Positions 25,974 through 37,205 of a stretch of 64,000 bases of DNA are shown here, piece after piece. This stretch comes from Primulina eburnea (Eukaryota; Streptophyta; Magnoliopsida; Lamiales; Gesneriaceae): positions 38,138,051 to 38,202,050 of the forward strand of contig NC_133108.1 of assembly GCF_022965805.1 (NCBI RefSeq), written 5' to 3'. Position 1 is the stretch's first letter; the number at the start of each line of letters is the position of its first letter. The notes below the pieces were generated by a model that was not told the origin of the DNA, did not search any database, and saw only the letters and a list, made by a program, of their open reading frames with translations. A program made the translations under genes and the position numbers.

Positions 25974-25985
25974 TACTATATATAT
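25974..25985 (-). promoter_or_regulatory. TATA box of the BAHD gene
   Basis: CATATATATAGT on the minus strand, 20-30 bp upstream of the first ATG (25956) and about 60 bp upstream of the preferred ATG (25917). The spacing favours the second Met as start. Confidence 0.5.
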
Positions 25986-26110
25986 GGCTCAAGCCATCTT
26001 TGTTGTAGATGGATGGGTGGTAGGTGGCAACTACTCATTTGCAGCCGAGTTCTCCATATTTTCTTCCTTCAATTTTAAAGTACGTCTTTAATTAGACTAT
26101 CCAACTAATC

Positions 26111-26260
26111 TTTATTTGTGAGACGGGTTAATCTTACCGATATTCACAATAAAAATAATATTCTTAACATAAAAAATAAACATTTTCATGGATGACCCAA
26201 ATAAAAAATCCGTCTTATAAAATACGACCCGTGAGATCGTCTCATATAAATTTTTGTATT
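26111..26260 (-). mobile_element. MITE-like repeat, inverted copy
   Basis: TTTATTTGTGAGACGGGTTA start, CACAATAAAAATAATATTCTT middle, CGACCCGTGAGATCGTCTCA end. Lies about 150 bp upstream of the BAHD start. Confidence 0.6.
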
Positions 26261-26315
26261 CTATTCCTTGAAATTTATTCCTCTAGCTAGTTCCATCTTT
26301 CCGTAATTATTATAG

Positions 26316-26498
26316 GAGTGAGTATCATGTGAGACCGTCTTACGGATCTTGATATGTGAGACGGGTTAACCTTACCAATATTCACAATAAAAAGTAATAC
26401 TCTTAGCATAAAAAGTAATAATTTTTCATGGATGACCTCAAATAAAGATCATCTCACAAAATACGATCCACGAGACTATTTCACATAAATATTTGCCA
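26316..26498 (-). mobile_element. MITE-like repeat, inverted copy
   Basis: GAGTGAGTATCATGTGAGAC start, TGTGAGACGGGTTAACCTTA, CACAATAAAAAGTAATACTC, then a decayed end CACGAGACTATTTCACATAA. Same orientation as the copy just to its left. Confidence 0.65.
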
Positions 26499-26499
26499 T

Positions 26500-27080
26500 A
26501 TTATAAATCCAAAATTATTATTTATCAAAAAATACCCTCTATAATATCTCACGACTACCTAGAAGTATCATGTCCACGAAATTCTTCGAAGATGAGGCTG
26601 TTGTTATCAGTTACCACAGTCAATTAATTGTACAATGATAGTTTAGTTTTGTTTTATTTTGTTTTGTTTTATTAGGAAAAAGAAACTATCATTCATGCAC
26701 ATTAGCAGTCCTTCAATTATTAATTAATTATTTAAATAAATATACGTATTACTTATTTGAATGTGCATCAGAAAAGTTATTGTGACTTTTATTAATATTT
26801 ATATCTTAATCAAGAGAAAACAAAACCATTATCACTCTAATAAATACGGTTTGGAATAGTTTGTTATAATTAATACTAATCGTTCGTGGCACATTCGATT
26901 TGGGCGATTTTTTAAAAAACTAATTTGAAATGTTTTTTTAAAATTTTAAAATTCAAATTATTGATTTTTGAAATTGACGTGACAGAATAAAATGAATATG
27001 ATATCTTTTCAAACAAAATTCGACGGGACCATTGATAAATCGAGAGGCAATTTCAAACGGAGCCTTCACACACATGTGTG
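26500..27080. other. AT-rich spacer
   Basis: No gene or recognisable element apart from a short GTTTTGTTTT-type tract near 26650. Confidence 0.3.
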
Positions 27081-27089
27081 TAAATTAAT

Positions 27090-27505
27090 AGAATCGAGTA
27101 GAGTATTAGTAAAAGTTTGAGGTTTGAAATCGGCTCAAATTTAGTATATTCGAGTTCAAGATCGATTCACAAATTTAGTATATTCGAGTTCAAGATCGAT
27201 TCAAAACTCAAAAGTTTTTAATTCTTTTGTTCGAATTCGATTCGAAATCTTTGAACCTATTCACGAGCTATCCAAATTATTGTTCAGGTTCGAAAGGTCG
27301 AAATGTATATATGTTTAATATATAATTATATTGCATCAATAAAATATTAAAGCTCGCAAAACTCTCGAACGATTATTTTGGCTTGAATTCGGGTCAGAAA
27401 AAGTTTGAACATATTCGAGTTCGATAAATTCAAATACGAATCAAATATTTATCAAACCGGTTCGAAAAATTCACGGACCGAATCGATTCATTCACATCCT
27501 TACTC
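27090..27505. repeat. Degenerate dispersed repeat with TTCGAGTTC/GATTCGA motifs
   Basis: Many copies of GAGTTCRA, GATTCRAA and TTCGAA, plus a 34-bp tandem duplication (TTTAGTATATTCGAGTTC at about 27139 and 27173). This style of sequence is common in non-autonomous plant DNA repeats ending near TTCACATCCTTA. The class is not established. Confidence 0.35.
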
Positions 27506-27509
27506 AGAT

Positions 27510-28175
27510 GCACATTTGAAGATAACAAACTAAATGTATTACACACATTAAATTGGAAAATGCACGTTATTATAAATGAATTTTTACGGGAAAATTTCAT
27601 TTGCACTAATATAAATTTGATTTTTTGTGAATTTTTTTATTTCTATGGTCAGATTTATGTGTTAATACGTTATTTATATCTTGGGACAATTTTATTCATT
27701 TTTCTAATATAATGCTAATGAAATACCGACGTGCGTATTGTCGTATCAAAACTCCCAATAAAAAAATAATTAAAATTATAAAAAAAAAATCCAAACATAC
27801 AAAACTATGACTGAAATATGATACTCTACATAATTAAAAATTATATAAAAAAAACCAAGCATATCGGACCAATGATACAATTTTCCCAAATTTTAATTTG
27901 TATCAATAATTACGAAGAAGGAAAAGTTTTTTTTCACTTCAAATTTCGCTTTCAATATGCCAAACAGATATTTTCAAATCATAACCGCAACATTTACATT
28001 GCATTTAATAACATTAACATTTGATTCTACTCGAAAAATATATATATAAACAAGCTCTATTAATTTATATTCTTTATGTGGCAATTCGTCTGCTAATCTC
28101 TTAGGAAGTTTTCAAATGTTATGCAGTCGGGATTCGATGCTCACCTAGAAGATATCTTAGTGATATGCTAAATTA
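27510..28175. other. AT-rich spacer
   Basis: No gene or element seen. Confidence 0.3.
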
Positions 28176-28179
28176 ATAG

Positions 28180-29640
28180 TACAAAGAATATTAAGACAGA
28201 ATAAGACATGTGTATTATGAAAATGTGTTTTTAGTTACACATATCATGTCATTACAGTTACTCAAAGATGCATCACATCATTATCAAAATCATTTGTAAC
28301 TCTCGATGTATCAGTGATTGTAGATTCGATCGGGTTATATGATTTGAAAGGATCGTACTATAAGTTAACCATAAATTGTTGGCACTTTTAGGACCTATCT
28401 TTGATACCTAGGAGAACATATGACGATGCTACTAAACATTCTTACCATCACTTGATGAGTACAATCATACTTGAGTTCTAATGTTTTTGATCAATTGGTT
28501 AATGAAAAGAATTAGACTAATTAGTGTAAGCTCGAATAAGAACAAATGTTGTTTTGGATCACAAGAAGTTGTAAACCCACAGTTAGTTGTATCCGTGGAC
28601 CATTGAGATCCACACAAGTATCGAATTATGTGTTCTCAATGGTTTTCATATTTGAAAGTTGTAGAAGTTAGCATGATCGTTAATTTGTGAGTACATTGCA
28701 ACTGCCTGGTTTAGTGAATGAGTTCCAAAAAATACAGCTGCCAAAAATGATTAAGTAAAAAATTTTGATATTCGAAATTTTCACTTTACTACATAATAAC
28801 AAGTTTTATACACTTGACATTTTGACGCTGATAGATCGTCGATCGAGATTATGATGAAACAACAAATAAATAATTAATTAATTTACAATTTGCTAATTAA
28901 ACAATAAAGAGTAGTATTTGACTACTAATCCAAGACCCTCAAGGAATATTCCAGATGCTCTATGATACATGCGTTAATAATTAATTAAATACTCATGCTA
29001 TATGTACAACGAGATTTGTACAAGACTTATTATAACGCAAAAATTTCAACACAAAAAATCAATTTATCACTATATCATATTCAATGCAAAATCTTATGTG
29101 ATAATAACAAAATCTCACAATATAATTATTGTAAATATCGATGTACAATATATTTGTTGTACTTTTTGTATTATCTTAAATTAATTATCATATCATGTAT
29201 TGTTTTTTGAAAGATTTTGATATGGGCAAAATACATGATAAAAGAAAAGTCCCGATATCATTGTGATTCATTAGCTGAAATAATATAAATATTGGCTAGT
29301 AAGAGTTAATAACACAAACATAAAAAATAAAATAAAATAAATAAAGTCTAGATTTTCTCTCAATCTTCTCTCTCCCTCACTTAAGAAATCGGCCATCTTC
29401 TCTTTGAACCCTCTTCCGGCAATTGAATCTCAACGTAGGATTTCTTTTAGATTCCTGGTGCGATCTATACAAATAATGTAATATTCGATCGTAAATTGGA
29501 TTAGACGATTGAATAATAGAGGACGATTCAGTTGATTGGTAGTAAAGATATACAAGAAAACTTATTACCGTTTAAACATCAAAATAATTGGAGTCAGTAT
29601 TAAAAACGCATAAAATAATCTAAACACTATGAATGAGATT
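28180..29640 (+). mobile_element. Solo-LTR-like dispersed repeat, plus orientation
   Basis: Inverted partner of 6010-7640. Contains a TATAAATATTGG box near 29286, then a CT-rich stretch TCTCAATCTTCTCTCTCCC near 29358-29376, as expected of a promoter and transcription start in an LTR. No internal coding region follows, so it would be a solo LTR. Borders are set by the extent of similarity between the two copies. Confidence 0.5.
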
Positions 29641-30225
29641 TCTATAACACGACGTTCAAGAACGTTTTGAAAACGACACTTATTTTTTCCAATTACTTCT
29701 TTTTCATTCTGGAAGATTGCCATGTCATATTGTAGAAATGTGCCATCGTAATGTGGCCACGATGACTCTGATGTGTAATATCAACAAAGAAAAATAGCAA
29801 TAATCGACGAAAATACCCACATCGTGCATTTTGAAAATATCAAGTGGAATTTTGACACGATAATTATTCGATAACATGTGTTTCAATTTTTTTAGAAAAA
29901 AATATATTTTATGCAAAATTAGAAGATCTGTGTTAGAATAATAATATTTTATGTATCGATAGCTTTGTTTTAGGTACTAATGATTTGCAAAAATGATTAT
30001 TATATTATTAATCTATTGAACGGAAGGACTTCAAATCCAAGATTCAAAATTTTAGGTAAATCCCACTTGTTTTGAAACTCTTTGAAATCTAAAATCATTA
30101 ATCTTTACATTTCTAACTTTTTTCTTTATTAACTAATACAACGACTTCCAACATATTTGAAAACTACCCCTCAAAATTTGTGATTTACCTTCTCTCTTGT
30201 AAGAAACACAAGATTCTAGATTTAT
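29641..30225. other. AT-rich spacer
   Basis: No gene or element seen. Confidence 0.3.
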
Positions 30226-30227
30226 GA

Positions 30228-30352
30228 GTAAGTCTATCGTGAGATGGTCTCACGAATTTTTATCCGTGACATAAAAAATAATCTTTTCTCATGGATGACT
30301 CAAATAAAATATTCGACCCATGAAATTGATCCGTAAGACCGTCTTACAAGGC
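30228..30352 (-). mobile_element. MITE-like repeat, short copy
   Basis: TCGTGAGATGGTCTCACGAA start and CCGTAAGACCGTCTTACAAG end around CATGGATGACTCAAATAAA. Part of the middle is lost. Confidence 0.55.
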
Positions 30353-30999
30353 TATTTATGTATAATAAAAGAAGCCAGAGTTCGAACATAAAAAGTATGA
30401 AGTTAAAGAGACTCACGTTATAACAGCAGTAGTAATAGAGTTGTGTGTATTCTATACTTCCGTTGAATCTCATATAAAATGTTCGTGCAAACATCGGTTA
30501 ATCTCACGTTTTTAGCTTAAATTCAGATTTTTGTTTGGACATTTTATATAAAAATATACGAGAATAACACAACATAGGATGAGATCAACATCAACAACAA
30601 AGGATAAAATTGAATTATTTATGGTGTGGGACCGATTATATAAAAAAGTTATATCAACTAGCTGTAAAGAGTGGCAGTACCGTGTGATTTTACAAGTTAA
30701 TTTTATGAGATGAATTTTTATTTATGTCACGTACGAAAAATTTTATTTTTGTATCAAAAGAATCACTTGTTATTATAAATATAGAGATGATTGACTCGTT
30801 TCACAGTACCATCTCACTAGAAATTTATTAATTTTATTCATGTGATATACGTGAACCTTTTATATATGATTTCTCATCCTCCGTTAGCCGCCGGGTATCG
30901 CCGGGAATTACGTGACGTTGGTCCATGGTTGTATTTTTATTTTTCCATCTTTCTATTTGTTTTTTTTTTAATAAAAAAAGAAATGATCTATTAATCGTG
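30353..30999. other. AT-rich spacer with a weak MITE-like copy
   Basis: Positions 30675-30815 show eroded blocks of the MITE-like family (GTGTGATTTTACAAG, TTATGTCACGTACGAAAAAT, GACTCGTTTCACAGTACC). Nothing else was recognised. Confidence 0.3.
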
Positions 31000-31004
31000 A
31001 GCAT

Positions 31005-31280
31005 TGTTGTGAAAAAGTAAAAATTTATGGTAAAAAGTAAAAATCTCAAACTCTCAAAATTTACCAACCAACACAATTTATAATATTTTTCTCTCTACTC
31101 AATTGTGTTTTTCTTCACAAATGAGAGATATATTTATAGAGTTTCATTACACATAATCCAAAAATAAAATACATCATTACCTACATCATCACACACAAAT
31201 TTCTAACTTTACAACTCTTATTTTCAACATTCAAATATTCAACTATTACTTTTTCAATATTCAAATATATTATTTCAACA
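31005..31280 (-). repeat. Copia 3' LTR
   Basis: 276 bp, TG...CA ends on either strand. It differs from the 5' LTR by an A/C near 31074 and two changes near 31122-31132, close to the TATAAATA box. Confidence 0.93.
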
Positions 31281-31289
31281 CTCCCCCTT
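31281..31289 (-). promoter_or_regulatory. Copia polypurine tract
   Basis: AAGGGGGAG on the minus strand, directly against the 3' LTR. This is the plus-strand DNA priming site of reverse transcription. Confidence 0.85.
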
Positions 31290-31444
31290 GTGATGATGAT
31301 CATGATACGATGATGTCTTCATTACGTGTTTTGTACTGCCTCGTTAAAAACCTTACTTGGAAAAACCCATTGGGATAAAAACCATAGTAAGGGAAAAAGA
31401 GTGCAGTCACGTAAACTCCCCCTGATGTTGACATTAACAATTCT

Positions 31445-34400
31445 TCACAAATTTCGTAGATTGCGCATCCCAATATTATATATGTGCTTTCTGAATATTG
31501 ACGTAGGAAGTGCCTTTGTGAAGAGATCTGATGAGTTTTCACTTGATTGAATGTGACGAACATCAATACATTTATTCTTCTCTAGCTCCTTGGTGAATGC
31601 GAAGAACTTAGGAGGAATATGTTTAGTTCTGTCGCTTTTTATGTATCCCTCTTTCATTTGAGCAACACATGCAGCATTATCTTCATATAGTATCACAGGC
31701 TTCTCGTCGAATGATAATCCGCATGAGATTTGGATATGTTGGGTCATTGATTTTAACCACACACATTCACGACTTGCTTCATGTAGTGCAATAATCTCGG
31801 CATGATTTGATGAAGTTGTTACAAGCGTTTGTTTTTGTGAACGCCAAGATATTGCAGCGCCTCCACGAGTAAATACATATCCAGTTTGGGAACGTGCCTT
31901 GTGTGGATCAGATAAGTATCCATCATCAGCATAACCAATTATACTTGGATTAGCATCTTTTGAATACAAAAGTCCCAAGTCTGTCGTTCCTCGTAGATAA
32001 CGGAATATATGTTTAATTCCGTTCCAGTGTCTCTTTGTTGGATATGAGCTAAATCTTGCCAACAGATTCACGGCAAAAGATATATCAGGCCTTGTACAAT
32101 TTGTAAGGTACATAAGGGCACCAATGGCACTTAGATATGGTACTTCTGGACCAAGAATATCTTCATCATCTTCACATGGACGGAATGGATCCTTTTCTAT
32201 GTTTAATTATCTAACAACCATTGGAGTATTTAAAGGATTTGCTTTATCCATATTAAAACGTTTAAGGATCTTTTCTGTATAATTTGTCTGGTGAACAAAC
32301 ATTCCACATTCTTTTTGTTCAATTTGTAAACCCAGACAATACTTGGTTTTTCCAAGATTTTTCATTTCAAATTCTTCCTTCAAGTATGACACAACTTCTT
32401 GAATTTCCTTATTCGTTCCAATGATGTTTAAATCATCAACATATACAGCAATAATTACGCATCCGGATGTTGTTTTCTTAATGAAAACACAAGGACATAT
32501 TGAATTATTTACATATCCCTTTTTCATCAAGTGATCACTTAGTCGATTATACCACATTCGACCTGATTGCTTTAACCCATATAATGATCTTTGTAATTTC
32601 ACAGAATAACATTCCCTGGGTTTTGAACTTTGTGCTTCAGGCATCTTAAATCCTTCAGGGATTTTCATATATATATTACTATCAAGTGATCCATATAAGT
32701 AAGCTGTAAAAACATCCATAAGACGCATTTCTAAATTTTCAGATACCGCCAAGCTAATCAAATACCGAAACGTAATTGCATCCATCACAGGAGAATACGT
32801 TTCTTCATAATCAATTCCAGGCATTTGAGAAAAACCTTGTGCAACAAGTCGAGCTTTATATCTTACTATTTCATTTTTCTCATTTCGCTTTCGAATAAAA
32901 ACCCATTTGTATCCAACAGGTTTTACACCTTCAGGTGTAAGGACTATAGGTCCAAAAACATTACGTTTATTTAGCGAATCTAATTCAACATGGATGGCAT
33001 CTTTCCATTTTATCCAATCCTGCCGATTTTTACATTCACCAAAAGATTTTGGTTCATGATCTTCGTTATCATTTATGATGTCGATTGTCACATTATAAGA
33101 AAATATATCATCAATTTCATCTATATCTTTTCGGTTCCATATTTTTCCAGTATTAATGTAATTGATAGAGATTTCATGATTCTCGTCAGTTTGTGGTTCT
33201 GACAGAACATTTTCATCATCATGTGTTTCTTCAGGAACACCATTCTCTATTTTGTGATCATCATGTGTTTCTTCAGAAACATCATTCTTTATTTTGTGAT
33301 CATCGTGTTTCTCTATGGATTTTCTTTTTCGAGGATTTTTATCCTTGGAACCGACTGGCTTTCCACGCTTCAGGCGTTTAATGACATCATGAGTATCTTC
33401 CATTTGTTTCTTTGGAATTTCAATTCGAGCAGGGGCATTTGCAGCATGTATATATGATTTAGTTACACCTTTTGTGTCTGCAAATGCATCTGGTATTTGA
33501 TTTGCTATTCTTTGCAAGTGTACAATTTGTTTTACATCTTTTTTACATTGTTTTGTTCTTGGATCCAGATGTAACAATGATGATACATACCATGTAATTT
33601 CCTTTTCGGTATGTTTCTGTTCTCCCCTTAACATTGGGAAGATTTCCCCATTAAAATGACAATCAGCAAAACGTGCTGTGAACACGTCGCCTGTCTGAGG
33701 TTCAAGATATCGAATGATTGATGGACTATCATAACCGATATAAATTCCAACCTTTCTTTGAGGTCCCATTTTCTTTCGTTGTGGTGGTGCAATAGGCACA
33801 TACACCATACATTCAAAAATTCTCAAATGAGAAATGTCTAGTTCTTTACCAAATGCAAGCTGCAATGGGGAGTATTTATGATATGCACTTGGTCTGATGC
33901 GAATTAATGAAGCAGCATGTAAAATTGCATGTCCCCATATAGAAATATGGAGCTTTGTTTTCATAATCATTGGTCTAGCAATCATTTGCAGACGTTTAAT
34001 CAATGATTCAGCCAATCCATTCTGTGTATGTACATGAGCAACAGGATGATCAACAATGATTCCCATAGACATACAATAATCATTGAAAGTCTGGGAAGTA
34101 AATTCACCAGCATTATCCAGTCTAATTTTCTTGATTGTATAATCGGGAAATTGATTCTTCAATCTTATTATTTGAGCAAGTAATCTTGCAAATGCAACAT
34201 TTCGAGTTGACAATAAACATACATGTGACCATCTACTGGAGGCATCAATCAATACCATAAAGTATCTGAATGGTCCACATGGTGGATGGATTGGTCCACA
34301 AATATCACCCTGAATACGTTCAAGAAACATTGGTGATTCAGTTTGGATTTTGACTGGTGATGGTCTTATAATAAGTTTTCCAAGAGAACATGCTTTGCAT

Positions 34401-34954
34401 TGAAACTTATTATTCTGAAATATATTCTGGTCTTTCAGTGGATGACCATGTGTATTTTCTATAATTCTTCGCATCATTGTTAAACCAGGATGTCCCAATC
34501 GATCATGCCAATTGGTTAATATCGAAGAATTATCAACTACCATGTTTGATTCAATGAGACTTATATGTGTATAATGCAATCCAGTAGGGAGCATTGGTAG
34601 TTTTTCAATCACATATTTCTTTCCTGATTTATATGTGATAAGGCACATATATTTCTCATTCCCTTCATTCATTGTTTGAGTATCATACCCATGGGAATAT
34701 ATATCATTAAAACTCAACAAATTTCTTTTCGATTGTGGTGAATATAAAGCATCATTGATAAAAAATTTTGTACCATTAGGTAACAAAAATTGTGCTTTAC
34801 CACATCCTTTAATCAAGTCTACAGGACCTGATATTGTATTCACCGTTGTTTTTGTTGGTTTTAGTTCCAAGAAATATCTTTTATCTCGGAGGATAGTGTG
34901 CGTTGTACCACTATCGGGTATGCAAACTTCAGCTTTGCTCATAGCATTTTTCAT
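31445..34954 (-). pseudogene. pol: Copia pol polyprotein (protease, integrase, RT, RNase H) with one stop
   Basis: One reading frame from 34954 to 31445, interrupted by a TAA at 32207-32209 between RT and RNase H (915 and 222 codon parts). Protease DSGTTH is at residues 14-19. Integrase has an HHCC zinc region (WHDRLGH ... CKACSLGK) and a D,D,E core (GDICGP, RLDNAGEF, NGLAESLIKR). RT has KARLVAQGFSQ, SLYGLKQSGRMWY and the YVDD box near residue 838. RNase H has SIIGYADDGY and TSSNHAEIIALHEA. The gag stop lies about 130 bp upstream in another frame, so pol would need its own start or a frame change. Without readthrough of the stop the element makes no RNase H. Confidence 0.92.
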
Positions 34955-35081
34955 ATTTGAACTTCAAAAAAATATGCAATGAAATAAAATTACTGAAAAT
35001 ACATATGTAAATATAACACATATCATAATTGTACAATAAAACATTATTACATGAATACATGAAAAATAAATTATTGTACAT

Positions 35082-36212
35082 TTATATTCTACCATTAAAT
35101 TGTTCATTTTCAGAGAAATCATTGAGAAAATCTGTAGCATCAAAATTGTTCATTTCTATCCCACCAACATGTTGATCATTTCCAGAGAAATCATTCATAA
35201 AATCACCAGCATCAAAATGAGTTGAATCACTCAAATGGTCACTGCGTTCAGTGAAGTTGGTCTCCTTTTCTTTCCCCTTTAATGATTCTTTATAAAGTTT
35301 ACAAAGGTGCTCAGGGGCTCGACAAACTTTGGACCAATGTCCTGGAGTACCACATCTGTAACAAGAACTTTCATATCTTTTTGAGTGATTCTCATTAACA
35401 CTTGTATTCTCATGATGCTTTTTCTGTGGATGGTTTGGGACGCTATTTTGAGATGAGTTATAAAAATAACTATCTCTATTATTTTCAAAACCACGGCCTC
35501 GACCACGACCACGGCCAATTCCACGTCCACGTCCACGTCCACGACCTCGACCAAAATCTTGCCTATGAATTTGATTTTGGTTCCGAGGTTTAAATTCATT
35601 TTTACTTACAGCATTTATTTCGGGAAATGCTGTTGATCCAGTGGGTCGGGACTGATGATTTCTCATTAATAACTCATTGTTCTTTTCCGCCACAAGAATA
35701 CAGGCGATGAGCTCAGAATATCTCGCAAATCCACGTACTCTATATTGTTGCTGTAGAGTAATATTTGATGCATGAAATGTTGAAAATGTTTTTTCAAGCA
35801 TCTCAGATTCTGTGACCTCATGTCTACAAAATTTTAATTGCGAGATTATTCTATACATCGCCGAATTGTAATCACTGACTTTTTTAAAATCTTGGAATCT
35901 CAGTGTATTCCATTCATCCCGGGCGGTCGGAAGTATAACTTCCCTTATATGTTCAAATCTTTCTTTTAATCCCTTCCACAAAACCATGGGATTTTTTTCA
36001 GTCAGATATTCACATTTCAATCCATCGTTGAGATGTCGACGCAAAAATATCATGGCTCTTGCCTTTTCTTGTGACGTGCATATGCCATTTTCTTTAATGG
36101 TCTCGCTTAGACCCAATGACTCAAGATGCATTTCTACATCCAGAGTCCATGGCATATAATTCTTTCCCGTGATGTCGAGCGCAATAAATTCGAGCTTTGT
36201 TAAATTTGACAT
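35082..36212 (-). CDS. gag: Copia Gag nucleocapsid protein
   Basis: 376 residues, intact, the capsid protein that packages element RNA in cytoplasmic particles. The N-terminal UBN2-type region has YMPWTLDVEMHLESLGL, and CKYLT/LWKGLKERFEH-like segments follow. A long GR repeat (residues about 222-240) and a CCHC zinc knuckle (CYRCGTPGHWSKVC, near residue 285) bind nucleic acid. The C-terminus repeats FNDFSGN/LNDFSEN-type acidic motifs. ATG context is ACCACCATGT. Confidence 0.92.
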   Translation of the reverse strand: MSNLTKLEFIALDITGKNYMPWTLDVEMHLESLGLSETIKENGICTSQEKARAMIFLRRHLNDGLKCEYLTEKNPMVLWKGLKERFEHIREVILPTARDEWNTLRFQDFKKVSDYNSAMYRIISQLKFCRHEVTESEMLEKTFSTFHASNITLQQQYRVRGFARYSELIACILVAEKNNELLMRNHQSRPTGSTAFPEINAVSKNEFKPRNQNQIHRQDFGRGRGRGRGRGIGRGRGRGRGFENNRDSYFYNSSQNSVPNHPQKKHHENTSVNENHSKRYESSCYRCGTPGHWSKVCRAPEHLCKLYKESLKGKEKETNFTERSDHLSDSTHFDAGDFMNDFSGNDQHVGGIEMNNFDATDFLNDFSENEQFNGRI

Positions 36213-36244
36213 GGTGGTACTAAAAAAAATTACGATGCATTTTA

Positions 36245-36400
36245 TTAGTTAATAAATATTGTAATACAAAGTAACGGATAAACAACAATTACAAGTATTT
36301 GTAAAAATAAAGAAAACGCACGAGGAGGATATTCTCCGATAAATACAAGACTCGTGAGTATGATAACCAAAATAATTAAAAATATCCTTGAGAAAGCCAT
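36245..36400 (-). CDS. Small hydrophobic ORF in the copia leader, function unknown
   Basis: 51 residues, read in the same direction as gag and ending 32 nt before the gag ATG. Start context AAGAAGATGGCT is close to the plant consensus, and it would be the first ATG on RNA begun from the TATA box at 36488-36495. The peptide starts MAFSRIFLIILVIILTSLVF, a signal-anchor-like segment, followed by GEYPPRAF and a second hydrophobic stretch. I know no family for it. It may be a regulatory upstream ORF, a captured host fragment, or chance in AT-rich DNA. Confidence 0.35.
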   Translation of the reverse strand: MAFSRIFLIILVIILTSLVFIGEYPPRAFSLFLQILVIVVYPLLCITIFIN

Positions 36401-36487
36401 CTTCTTTTTTTTTCGAAAAATTTGATGATGAATAATTTTTAGAGAAGAAGAGAAAGTTGGAGTGATTGAATGTGTTTGTGAGATCAT

Positions 36488-36495
36488 ATTTATAG
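36488..36495 (-). promoter_or_regulatory. Internal TATA box in the copia leader
   Basis: TATAAATA on the minus strand, preceded by GCCC. About 90 bp upstream of the small ORF and followed by an A/C/T-rich leader-like sequence. Distinct from the LTR box at 37051-37058. Confidence 0.45.
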
Positions 36496-36924
36496 GGCAA
36501 AAACTAGCCGTTTTTTACCATTTATGACCGTTGGTGTACAAAAAAATAAAGGTATGTATTTTTATAATTTTATGGTAATAATATGGTATATATAATATTA
36601 GACATGTTTAAATAATTATGTATATCATATCATAATATTATAATGAGGGTCATAATTTATTTTGTTTAAAACCTTATAGGCTTTTATACTTGTCGTATCC
36701 CTTACCGGGAGTGTGGGATGTCGTCTTGACTTCCTCCCAGAATTTATAACAAGTTTATGAAAAATTTATTTTTATTATTTCTAATAATAACATTATATTG
36801 TATATTAAATAAATACACAATAAATAAATAACAGTAAAATAAATATTATTACTTTTGTTACCTTTTTCTTCTGTTTGGAGCTTGGAAAAGTATGTAGGAC
36901 TTTTAGAGCTTCGTGCTGATAACG

Positions 36925-37200
36925 TGTTGTGAAAAAGTAAAAATTTATGGTAAAAAGTAAAAATCTCAAACTCTCAAAATTTACCAACCAACACACTTTA
37001 TAATATTTTTCTCTCTACTCAATTGTGTTTTTCTTCACAAAGGAGAGATCTATTTATAGAGTTTCATTACACATAATCCAAAAATAAAATACATCATTAC
37101 CTACATCATCACACACAAATTTCTAACTTTACAACTCTTATTTTCAACATTCAAATATTCAACTATTACTTTTTCAATATTCAAATATATTATTTCAACA
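36925..37200 (-). repeat. Copia 5' LTR
   Basis: 276 bp. Carries the element's promoter: CTCTATAAATAGATC on the minus strand (TATAAATA at 37051-37058), with transcription expected about 30 bp further on. The sequence just inside (CGTTATCAGCACGAAGC) would be the primer-binding region and only partly resembles the initiator-Met tRNA complement. Confidence 0.93.
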
Positions 37201-37205
37201 AGCAT

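Larger units (their letters stand above)
36220..36861 (-). other. Candidate leader intron of the copia transcript
   Basis: A donor AAAAAG/GTAACA (intron starting 36861) and a polypyrimidine acceptor TAATTTTTTTTAG/TACC (ending 36220) would remove 642 bp and leave the gag ATG 8 nt into the next exon. Seen by eye only; the enclosed TATA box and small ORF would be spliced away from LTR-started RNA. Confidence 0.4.
31005..37200 (-). mobile_element. Complete Ty1/copia LTR retrotransposon
   Basis: 6,196 bp bounded by two 276-bp LTRs that begin TGTTG and end CAACA, flanked by the target duplication AGCAT (31000-31004 and 37201-37205). Order on the minus strand: 5' LTR, 0.7 kb leader, gag, then pol with protease, integrase, reverse transcriptase and RNase H in the copia order, polypurine tract, 3' LTR. 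The LTRs differ at 3 of 276 positions, so insertion was recent. One in-frame stop in pol (32207-32209) is the only clear coding lesion seen. Confidence 0.95.

Noticed and set aside
27818..30494. Assorted 60-71 codon ORFs in AT-rich spacer
   Set aside because: Composition-driven Ile/Tyr/Asn/Lys-rich peptides without homology or gene signals.
35279..35599. 106-codon minus-strand ORF with VDVDVDVE repeats
   Set aside because: Out-of-frame reading of the GR-repeat part of copia gag.
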